A stretch of DNA of 64,000 nucleotides from Holacanthus passer (Eukaryota; Chordata; Actinopteri; Pomacanthidae). This document shows positions 11,086-22,826 of the stretch, piece by piece. The stretch lies in NCBI GenBank assembly GCA_025331565.1, contig JAFREQ010000027.1, forward strand, positions 2,489,501 to 2,553,500, in the 5' to 3' direction. The notes beneath the pieces were generated by a model. The model had not been told where the DNA came from and made no database searches. It saw only the letters and a list, made by a program, of their open reading frames with translations. The position numbers and the translations under genes were made by a program. How positions within the stretch are numbered: position 1 is the first letter of the stretch; each line of letters opens with the position of its first letter.

Positions 11086-14000
11086 CGTTCGCGTGACTCA
11101 GTGCTGAAGAGTGTTTTTTGCAGGTTTTAATATTTTATGATTAGCTATAATATTCCTCATTGAATATCTGAGTGTGTGTGTGCGTGCGGACGTGCTCATG
11201 TGATTCTTTGTCCACAATTTAATATGACATCATGTGGTATTTTTGGCACAACACCAACCGCTTGTGGACTTCCTCCATTTGTGTGCAGGTGCAAGTGTTT
11301 AGACAGAAGCAGCTGTGTCTTGTTTTAGGCTGTTTACTGTTGTTTGTGCTATATGGTGCTGAAAGGATGCGTCGCTTAATGGATTATTAATCAAAATTTT
11401 TAATCAAGCCAGTTATTCAGAAAAAGAATTCTCAAGAATAAATTGAATATCTTTATATAATAACATTTAATTTTAAGATGTCACCTTGGGCTGTGGGAAC
11501 ATTTGATTGGCTGCATTCTTCTCTATTTACTGACATTTTATAGACAAAATGATTCATTTATTAATCTAAAAAATGATTGAATGATGAATAAAAAATAATA
11601 ATAATAATAATAATTGGTTATATATCAATTTAACTTTTTCTCTCTCAGTACTGATGAACTCAGAGTTTCTGCCAAACCAAACACTCGTCTGATACCAGTG
11701 CTCACTTTCCCCCAAATTTAAAATCAATAAACTGCTTGGATTTGATTTTAAGCATCTGACATGAGGCCAGAGATGCACTAAGAACTGTGACTGAATGAAT
11801 GTTACTGACATTTCTAACCCTGAACATTATTATTATAATGACAAAGAAACTAGTTAAAATTATAATCCTTAAGATTTCAGTCCTAGTTTATTTGGTGATA
11901 CCTGTTGTTACTGGAGGTCCAAGTAGGGAAATTTGAATCCAGCCTGGGAATTCCAGTAATGATCAGAGCATCGGCATGCTGATTAAAGTCAGTATGGGAG
12001 CCAATACAGATCAGATTGGTGCATCCCTAAAAATGATTATTAGTATTCTGCCCTTTTCCTATATAGCTGAGAATATTTTGTACTTTGTAGTCAGATTATA
12101 TGTCTCGATGTTGCCACTTGTGTACACAGAACAGCAGTTTGTGTATTCAGGATGCACTGTTATAACTGAGTATAAAATCATACTGTACCACTAATTGGAT
12201 GCATTTATTTTGGATTCAGGTGAATCAGTTTGGTTCGGACTTGAACTCATCGTGGACCCAATTTAGACTGAACACAACATTTTACTATCTGACTTCCGGC
12301 TGAGTGAATTTTCGTGTGCCCATTTAGGTACTGCAGAGCATTTTTAGCGTTACGATGTCAGTCCATTTGAGCTGAAAATGGACTGAAGCAGAGACTAAAG
12401 CAACGCTCCATCTCTGCGAGTTAGCATCATTCAGAACGGGCTCCTGTTTCTCGAAAGAACATGATATCTAGTAATGTATGTGTGTTTTTTTCCTCAGAGC
12501 AAAGCTGGCCAGTGTTTGCTGTCAGTTACTTGACTCTGGAACTTTTGCCTTACTGTCTTATATCCTAAGCTGTTGGTTAATGAAGTCATGAAATCCCCTG
12601 ATAGGAGCAGCAGGTATTAAGAGCGAGAGAGTGGGACAGAGAAGAGGACGGATGAAGGCAACTGGAGAGAGAAAGGAGTGGGAGAGAGAGCGGGTGGTAG
12701 GAGTGAAGAAGAGGATGAGTAAACAGGAGTGGATGATTTACTGTTCAAACTGCGATGACATGGAGGATGGAGTAAGATGGTGGGAGGCAGGCATGGGTGG
12801 GGAAATGGACAGATGAAAGAGAAGATATTTATATTAACATGCACAGCACATTAATGTGTCTCCCCGCCTGTTGTAAATCCTGTCTCCCTCTGTAGTTGTT
12901 GTTTTATGTCACAAGTCCGCTGTAAAGCTCTGAAACACGCACGCACACACTTACACAATGGCGTGAGTGTGTGTAAACCCGCTGCAACACGGGGCTACTC
13001 AAGATCTAATGGGCCAGAATGAATTGCCTTAACAATGGCCATAAATTTCCTTCTACAATCTGCCTGGTGTTAGTGTGCAGACAGAGACATCATCAATACA
13101 AAGAGTGCAGTCATACACACACATACAGTACACAAAGAGAAAGGAGGGGGCAAGCTTTTACAGGGGGAGGGTGTGGGGAAAGAGGGTTGGATGTGATGAA
13201 GTAGAAAGTGCAAAGGAGATTTCTTTGGAGGTGGTGGTGGTGGTGTTGGGTGAGCGAGGGGTTAGTTACGGTGTGAACTCGGTTAAGGGGCACGAGGGTT
13301 TGGAAGAAAGGGTGTTGGGGCAAAGAACCTCAGATATTGTGGTATGTGTCATGTGTGAATGTGGATGCAGAGCTGCAGAGGGATCATATTATGTGCGGTC
13401 TGGTGACCCAATTATTGTGCAGACTGTGTGTGTATATGTGTGTGTGTGAATCACTCCTGGTAGTCCTGTGCTTTGCCTGAAGCCTGAGGGTGACACTAAA
13501 GCAAAGAATAGAGCTCAGCGCTGCCTGTTGCTGGTTAAAAGAGGAACTGCGCCTAATAACTGAACTGTTTTTGCTGCAGTTCTGTTGTGTGTGTGTTGGA
13601 CTATGAGAAAAAAAAAAACTATTATCGAACTCATTCATCCATATTGATTAATTTGATGCCATCTGATGGTTGAATTAGTCATTGTGTTAACACCTGGCAC
13701 TTCCTCTTTTCTGCCTCCCAGTGCTGGCATTGCTGTAGGATTCTACGGAAATGGGGAGTCGAGCGATGGAGCCAATCGTTTGGCATACTCCCTCCGTCAT
13801 GCCAACCGCACCATATCTGGGGTGGAGAAACTGGTGAGTTACCTGCTGTAATCACAATCCAATAAAACAAAAAGACATGTGTCTAATGGCAGTTTCTAGG
13901 TTAATAATTCCTCTTTCCTGTGGATGTCCAGGTGTCAGACAGTGCCCTCGCCTTAAACCAGACAGTGGAGGAGAGCTTGGTCCAGTTGGAGACAGCCTTC

Positions 14001-17000
14001 CAGGAGCAGACAGACTACGTGTCCATTGTCCAAAAGCTGCAGGGACAGCTGGACGAGCTGGTGAGGCTGATGGTGGATGTTCCCTTCTGGTCCAATACTG
14101 ACATTTCCCTGGAGGACTTGGCCCGCAAGACGGAGGCTTTTGATTTTTACAGGTTGGTGCTCACAAGTGATAGTGTGAGTTTTTTGATGTCCATCTGTTT
14201 CCACCACTCATCCATACTTTGCCACCCAGTAAATCAACGTCTCAACCAACTATGGCAACAATACTGAAACAGTAGAAAGCTCAGTCATTATTTTCTTTAT
14301 AGCCTTGTGATTCTGATTCCTACACCTTTAACACGAATGAGCTAGTGATCTGACTGTAACACTGTATATGTGAAATTTCCTACGTGGTGTCTGGTTAAGG
14401 ATTAATGAGCTCAATCCAGAAAGACTTCCACCCTCTGCTTTGTGGTCGATGTGTTTCTGTGTATCTGATTGTATGACACACTGTGGTAAATGTGTATGTT
14501 TACAGGTGGTTGGGGTACCTTGGTCTGCTGCTGTTTGATGTACTCATTTGTCTTCTGGTGCTCTTTGGACTGATACGCAACTCGAGAGGCACTCTGATCG
14601 GGTATGTCGCATCCTACTAGACAAATGAGATCCTTTCTAGACTCTGAATCTCTGTCTGTTAAAACTGTAATAAAAAATAAAATAAACTCAAGAATCAAAA
14701 AGTGAGGAAAAAGGGTAATTAAATAAAAATGAGGCAAGATTAAAACAAGGCAAAAATAAAAGTATAGACTATTAACACTATGTACACCTTTCACTTATGC
14801 ACATATGACCATGATGGATGATTGCACAGGATAATTGCACCCATAATTGTAATACACACAAATTATATTGTATATAAATATAATTGCACAGACATTGTAT
14901 TTCACAGGATACAAGCAGGAATTGTGCAGGACAGTTCTAAATATAAAGAATACCTATACAGACAGATATGCATATATATAAAATGATGTAATATATAAAT
15001 ATATAATGATAGAAATATGAAGGCTATTTGCACAGTATAAATATGAATGATGTGAATGTAATGTAATGCCATGTTGGTGAGCTGAATCTTGACTTTTAAG
15101 ATATGTATTTTTTGTGCTTCAGAGTGTGTCTGCTGGGGGTTTTGACTCTGATGATCAGTTGGGGGTCTCTCGGCCTGGAACTGGCTGTCGCTGCTGTAAG
15201 TGTAACCATGGCAACATCGGCGAGCTCTCTGGCTCTGCAGTGATGTAATCTTTTTCCCACTTCTGGGCCGAGTGCGCTCAGCGTGGATGTTACTGTAGCC
15301 TGACGTGTCATGTGTGCTTTACCCTCTTACAGTCAGCCAGCGACTTCTGCGTATCCCCCGATACCTACGTCACAAGGGTAACCAAGGAAAATGCCGTCAT
15401 CAACCAAGGTATGCAGACAAGAAAATACAGGACCATTAAACTGCCAGCAGCCACTTTTAAGGTTTTTGTGCTTCCAAACCTTTTCGGCTTGTGAATCGCA
15501 AAAACATATCTGTCTGCATGAAAGCACTCGTCGCAGATTAAATAAGTCACTTTGTTCTGAGCAGTTCAACCAAGAACTAGTGTTTCCTTCCCCGATTGTT
15601 TTATTTGAACATTTTTAGAATTTGATATCTCATAAGAAAAAAGCAAAGATTCGGTCCACCGTTCCCATTTCACAACTTCTCAGATTTATGACGACTAGTA
15701 TTGACTTACACTCTCCAGCACAGTATTAATTATATTATTAATAGTAGTATGAATTATAATGCTGGAAATTGAAGAAGGAAAGAATAAGAGATGATTGGTC
15801 AACGGACCGCTCATAGGCAGATACTGTGGGTTGATAAATAAGAAGAAACATCTTGAATAGACCCAAGTTTCCACACTGACAGTTGAATCTCACACTGACA
15901 CATTGCTTCTATTTTAAGAAACAAGTGTGTGCGTTTGTGTGTATATGACTGTGTATCCACGGGGATTGTGTTTGACTGACACTCTGGTATCTAAAAGCTC
16001 TTACTCTCTCTCTCTCTCTCTGCTGACTGCAATGCATCAGCAATCCCGCACACACCCCGCTCGCTCTTCCTCCTGCCTGTCCCAGATGTAAAAAAAAAAA
16101 AAAAATTCAGAGCACATTTTTGCTTTTTCACTTAGGATCATTATCTGATTTGTTCTCTCTCTTCATCCTTTTATATCCCTCTTTACCTCTCAATTGCTCC
16201 CTTTCTTCCTCTCCCTCCCTCACTTCCCTCTTTTCACTCATCTAATGAGTTCTGTTGTCTGTCAGTTGTTTCCGCTCTGTAGAGCACAGATGTTGCCTCT
16301 GTAACACACACACACACACACACACACATTCGTGTTTCCATCACTTCAGAGGACATTAGACTTATATTCATTTCCTGGAGACTTAACCTAACTTTTACTC
16401 AAATCTTAAAACCCTGTAATTGAATGGTTTATGTTATGTGGACTTGTCCGTATAAGGAAGGTGAGTCTCCACAATGTGACTGTGTAAACAGATTTATGTC
16501 CTCACAATATGAGTAATACACACCCACATACACACAAACACACAGCCACAATTATGCTTAGTAGTACTGCTAACATGCCTCCATAGAGACTGGGCTTAGA
16601 AAGTCTTGATACGAACAGTGATAGTGTTTCCTTTCATGAACTATATATTTTAAACGCAAGTATCACTTTTCTATTAAGATGTATTTATTGGTACATTTCC
16701 AGATATCCTGCAGTATTACCTGAGGTGCAGCTCTGGCCAAATTAACCCCTTCCAGCAGGTAACTTCACCCACCTTCTTTTGATTTCTGTTATTTATAGAA
16801 TACATTCCTCTTTCAGGTGATTTACCTGCTTAAGCCTGTAAAACAATTAAATAACCAAAAGATGTGATTGTATGTCTGTTTTTTGTTTGTGTCTCTTGTG
16901 TCTCTCTGTATGTTTCGCAGAGGCTGTCAGGGAGTCACAAAGCATTGGTGGAGATGCAGGATGATGTGGCAGAGCTACTGAGATCAGCAACACGTGATTA

Positions 17001-20000
17001 TGCCAACACCAAGGTTCGTGTGCTTGTGTGTGCAATGATCTGTAGGTCTTCATTCTCATGGATGAGTGGCTTTGCATTAGTGCGAGCGTGATGAAAGTGG
17101 CAGTTGCAAAAGTGCCAGCACACACGTGTTTATCTGGTGTGTGTGTGTGTGGATGTACATGAAGGTGGATATCTACATTTGAGCATGCATGTATAACCTT
17201 TGCTTCGCGTGTGCAGGGGAGTCTTGAGCAAATCCAGTCTGTGCTGAATTCCACTGAGGTTGGTCTTCACCAGCTGACTGCTTTGGTGGACTGTCGCAGC
17301 CTACACATGGTGAGTCACTTTGTGTGCTGTGTTCGAGGAGAAAAGTCCTCAAATCCAAGACCGTCTTATCAACTGACTCATCTCCTCCTTCTCTCCGTGT
17401 AGGACTACGTTCAGGCATTGACTGGGCTGTGTTATGACGGGGTGGAGGGTCTTATCTACTTGGTTCTCTTCTCCTTTGTCACTGCCCTGATGTTCTCCTC
17501 CATTGTGTGCAGCGTGCCACATACTTGGCCTGGCAAGAGGTAACACACACACAATCACAGTCTCTCACAAACACACACAAGACTCGCACAAGCCTTTACA
17601 TTCCAACATCTATCTCTTTAGATAATCTGTACACTAACAGCTAACATGTTGCTAGTTCTAACATTGTCTAACTAAATTCATCTTATGACCTGAAAACAGT
17701 GGAAAGGCCCATTAAGAATCTACTCGGTGCCCATGCATGTCATTCTTCAAGTGTATTTGCCTCCTGAGCTGTTGGTTCCTACGTCTTCCTGCCTGTCTTT
17801 GCATCCATCCAGTTTTCTCTGCAAGTTTTGTTTATTTTATTGTTTGCCGTTAGCACTGCCAGTCTGGCTGATTGTTTGTTTCTATGTTTGTACATATCTC
17901 TCATTTTCCTTTCTCCGTTGTGGACTCCGAGCACCAGTGTTGTGTTAGATTGTGTATCACCACGTTTTTTTTTTTTTTGTTTTTTTTTTTCCTGTGCCCC
18001 ACTTCCTCCTTCTGTTCCGTCCCTTCCTCCTCTCTCCCTGTCCTGATTTGGAAATGCTTTGGGCTTCAGCGAATGATGGTGGATATTGAGGAAATTAAAC
18101 GACCCTATGGTCCGATAAACGGCCCGTTCAAACAACCATTCAAACAATCAAATAATACTTTGGTAAAATCAGTGCAAAGAGCTCTGGGCTTATACATGCA
18201 GTGACAGGTTTCACTCTGGTGAATGATTTGAATTCTGAAACACAGCTGTGCCATAATAGTGGTGTTTTATGCTTGTTTGTTGGGTGTGAATTACCAGCAA
18301 TGCTGTATGTCCCAGCAGGTATTAAGCAATAATCTATAATGTCCCCGAATTTAGCAAGAACAACTGCTCATGGGGTTGGTTGCTTATTAAGGCTGACTGT
18401 GCTGCAGCTGCTGAGTCTGTTTGATGAGCTGCACAGCTGAGCTCTCTTTTGGTTGCCTGAGTGAAACACCTCCATCTGGTGTCCAGTCAATGCAGTAACT
18501 TCCTTTGTGCCTTTTGTCTTTGTTAACATAGGGCCCTGCTAATATGTTCTTCATACAGCTCCCTCCCTCTTTACTTCTTTGAAACATTACCAGCTTGGTG
18601 GGACTTTGATAGTATGTGGACAGCTGATATAGACTTCCCAAAAACAACAAAGATGCAAAAAACAATCTCAGTAACAGGGTCTGCATTTGCACATGTACAG
18701 CACATGTACTTCGTGGCTGACCCATACGTTGTAGAAGCCAGTACATTTCTGTAGCCAGAGATCCAACTTCCAAATCAGCACAAATCTTATTTGATGCCTC
18801 ATTCTGTTACGTTGCTGGCCGTTTTTACATTTTTGACCATTTTATGTCTGAAAATGGTTTGCCCAAACCAGCCATATTATCGCCTTTTTTCCTGATGTTT
18901 TTTGCTTTAAGTTTCATGGAGCACTCAGTGATGCATGAAGTACTTTGAAGAAAATTGATTTTTGAAATTTGATTCTGTTTGGACAATTTGAAATGGACAG
19001 TAAATACCAGGAGTGACGGCTGCATGAAGAAAATGACTGCATGATTCTACGTATTAAGACAATTTTGAGAATATTGAAGAGTCTACTATTTTCATACAAT
19101 TTATTATTATGTCACCACACACAGCAACAAAAACTGCTTCAAAGGTCCACTCTGGGCTGTGTACTAATTTTAGAGATTTGTACTGTACTTGTAGTGGACC
19201 TGTTTTGTAGATGAATGCTGCCCATGTTCCTTTTCTTCTTGTTCAGCTGCTTTGGGGCTGAAGGCATGGCCTTACCCAGTCTTTTGTATCAGGGGACTCC
19301 ACATAGTACAAGTACACCTTCCCGTCTCCTAACCTCCTCTTCAACCACTTGTTTACACTCTGTTGTCTCTCTCGGATCTCCCTCCCCTCTACCTTTTCCC
19401 CTCCTATCCATCATGCCCTCTCGTGCCCTGCCCCTACCCTGACCAATTGAAGGACGGATGAGGAAGACGGAGAGGACGAGTCGGGCGCCTCACGGGGCGG
19501 TGTGCACGATAACCTGTACCGCGTTCACATGCCCAGTCTCTACAGCTGTGGCTCCAGCTACGGTAGCGAAGCTAGCCTGCCCGCTACAGCCCACACTGTC
19601 AGCAATGCCCCCGTCACTGAATACATGTGAGTTAGCACCCACCGCTAGCTAGAGGCTAGCAGGATCAATACACTGCCTGCCATAGGTAGCTGATGCTTGC
19701 CCCTCGTGACCCAGACTAGCAGCATCGCAACGCACACTGCCTGTGATCCGATGAGTTAGAATAGCTAGTTTTTTTTTTGCTATGTATGGCTCGCATGTCC
19801 TTTGTGACACACTGTCAGCAATATTTGTCACTCAGTGAGTTAGAACCCTTCACTAGCTTTCCCTTTGATGCTGATAGGAAAATGGCCGCCTGCTGTATCA
19901 GCCAGCCTGCCTGTGTCAGTCCACAAAAATCCTGTTGAAAGAGAATCCAGGTTTGCACTTGCCATAGTATAAGAGAATAATTTCACCCTGCTTGCTACAG

Positions 20001-22784
20001 TTTGCCACAAGACTGCTTGCTCTGAATACGATAAAAAAGCAGAGAAATAAGTATACATATATATCTATAGTCTGCCACTGCTTGCTACTATTTTAGCTGT
20101 GAGCTAATACGTACTGTGTTGTGTTTGCTGCTATGGAAAGAACTTTAACTCTGCAGCAAGAAGTCAGAAAATAGACAGTACCTTTATTCTGAAAGTCATG
20201 TAGCATTTTGACTTTTTGGACCATTAAAGGACCATGTTCTTCATGTTTTGGGCCATTAACAAATCCTGTATGTTAACAACGCTCATGACTATATTCAAAC
20301 AATAGGGTTTTAGAATGTATGAGACTTGACACATGCCTGAGATCAGTACTTCTTCCTCACGGTGAATGTTGCTCATATTTGCTTTTCAGTCAAAGTTAAG
20401 CTATCGTTGCATGATTTTACAGTTGTGAGCACATATTTTTCCTTGTGGTGTTTGTGGAATCTGACATTCAAGAGTCAGCTGCCAGCTGCAGGACTACCAG
20501 CTGCCAAAGGACCAGATTCACATAATCCTAGGAAATGAGTACCATTTACAGTAGACCTGTACTTTGGAAGATGTCTTGGCAGTAATGTAAACTGAACATT
20601 TATTGTTAATGGACCAAAACATAGAAAACCACTTATTTGTCCTGAACAATGATTAATGTGTGTTGTTTATACAAAGCTACCTGGATAAAAATACATTTGA
20701 CTAGTTTAAAAAGTTTCCTTATGCGAACCATGGTGTTCTCAAGTATATATCTCTTTCCATTAATACTGTAAGTTGAACCTTGTCCCTTCAGTTTTTTCAG
20801 ACATTTGTAATATCTAGCTAAGGTTTGTCTGACTGTTAAGTGACCAGCGATCAGCTGCACTGATGTAGATAAAACACCAGTGCTGAAAGAAATGGCTCTT
20901 ATATGGCTTCTTATTAAATTGTGCTCGTAAGGAACTTTTAAAGGTTAAAAAAATATTTTATGTTTAAAAATCTTCTTTGTCAGTCCTTTAATAGTTGAAA
21001 TGTGCAAGTTATGCCTAGAAATTATGAATATATTGAATACTTCTTAAAAATATGTGTCTATGGCACTGATGAAACTACTCTGAGCCAGGACTGTGTCCCA
21101 CTGTGGGACTAATTTTTGTCTGTTATGCATTGTTAAGAAAGAATGTTAACTGTGTTGGACTGTGGCAGAGGTGTTTAACCCCTGGCAATGTGGTACCACC
21201 AAGCTTATGTCCCTGACTTGTAATTATTACTGAGGCCATTTGTGAGAGAGTCATGTAGTCGTGATTATGAGCAGACCACAGCTCAACAGCTGAGCACCAG
21301 TGGCAGAGTGACCACATGCAGTAACCTCTTATTCTATAATGCAGGAGCCAGAACGCAAACTTTCAGAACCCTCGGTGTGAGAACACCCCCCTGATTGGCA
21401 GGGAGTCCCCTCCACCCTCTGTAAGTGCACATTTTCTAGAACACACTCTCCCTCCACTATCTTCCAATACCCACAGTGCAGCTGGGAAATCTTCAAAGCC
21501 GCAGAACCCACAGAGAAGGCATTTTATATCTTCAGAGTGTAATGAAGGAAGCATGGTGCCGATAAATGCACTCGTATTTTATGTCTGGTGCTTTTATAGC
21601 ATGCTAGTGTGGATATTGGAAGGTAGCCCCCTACCCCTACACCACTGCAAGTGTACTCTGTGCTCAAACTAGACCGTGATCATGGATCGTCTTAATGAAG
21701 GTCATTTTGGCAGCCTGGGATCCCGGGAAGTTTCAAAAGAAGCCTGTTGTTAGTAGGATTTGCACTTGCATCAAAAGAGAGACTTGTCTCTTTTGATAAG
21801 TGTAATTGTTGGGTCATGTCCTCTACTTCTGATGTAAAAAGTCTGGTTGGTTTCTCTGTGGCTGCCAGTGCCATGTGAGGAGAACTTGTAACAGATGACC
21901 AGTTCAGACATCATTGAGAGAACCTCTTGGATTTTTAAAAAAAATTAGAACTTAGTACATTGAGCTCTTTCTTTAGTACTAAAAGACATAATTCTACCAG
22001 TCTTCTAGATGTCTGAATTGCACCTCTTGCTTTACCTATTTGCCACAAACAGGTGGATTATTCTGGCTTTGACAAGGTGCTGCTGGGCCTGTAGTTGTGG
22101 ATGATCTTCCATGCAGTATCAATTGTCTACATTTGGGGCTGTAATACCAGAGACTGAATCAACAAATCTAGCATTATAACCTTTGAACTCCTTTTCAGAT
22201 ACACTCCTCGCTCCTTGCAGTGAAGCTGAAAAATTTCTGACAGTTCTGCCCCCGAGCAAACTCGAGCCCAAACCTCTAAAGTTCCTGCTCCCCCCTGTTC
22301 CCACAGTGTGTCTATGTGTGCATTTTCTTGTCGAGGTGTATGTGTCCTCTGTTTCTGTGCCCCCTCACCCTTCACCATTAAACAGTCACAGGAGCACATG
22401 TTTCCCACCTCCACTGTCGAGCCGTAGCGGCCACCAAAATGGCCACGATTCATCATTCTTAGGCAGGGCTGTCGAGAGGGCCGCCGTCCTGAGAGTGCTC
22501 AGCCGCCATCGGCGTCTGCAGCGACGTGGAAACCCGAGAACCTCCGACAGTAACTAGCTAGCTGCTCACAGGAGACCACTAACTCATACCAGGCTAACCT
22601 ACTACATCAGAACTAGAGCACTAACTACGAACCACTGACAAAATGGATCACATCTGCTAATTTACAATAACATCATCCAGAGCTAATCAGCTGTTACATA
22701 ATGAAGGACTGTTGTAATCAAACCCCCGGCTGTCCAAATGACTGGTCAAAGTATTTCTGCTGTGTGTGTTTGTTGGCTTCACAC

Positions 22785-22826
<42 letters not shown>

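Larger units (their letters stand above)
14602..16702 (+). other. ttyh3 introns 5-7
   Basis: Intron 5 (14602-15122) is strongly AT-rich with many ATATA runs. Intron 7 (15409-16702) holds CT- and CA-rich simple sequence near 15995-16023 and 16303-16328, and a poly(A) run near 16090. Nothing else was recognised. Confidence 0.6.

Noticed and set aside
17872..18204. 110-codon ORF in ttyh3 intron 11
   Set aside because: It begins in a poly(T) tract, does not fit the phase between exons 11 and 12, and has no similarity to tweety proteins.
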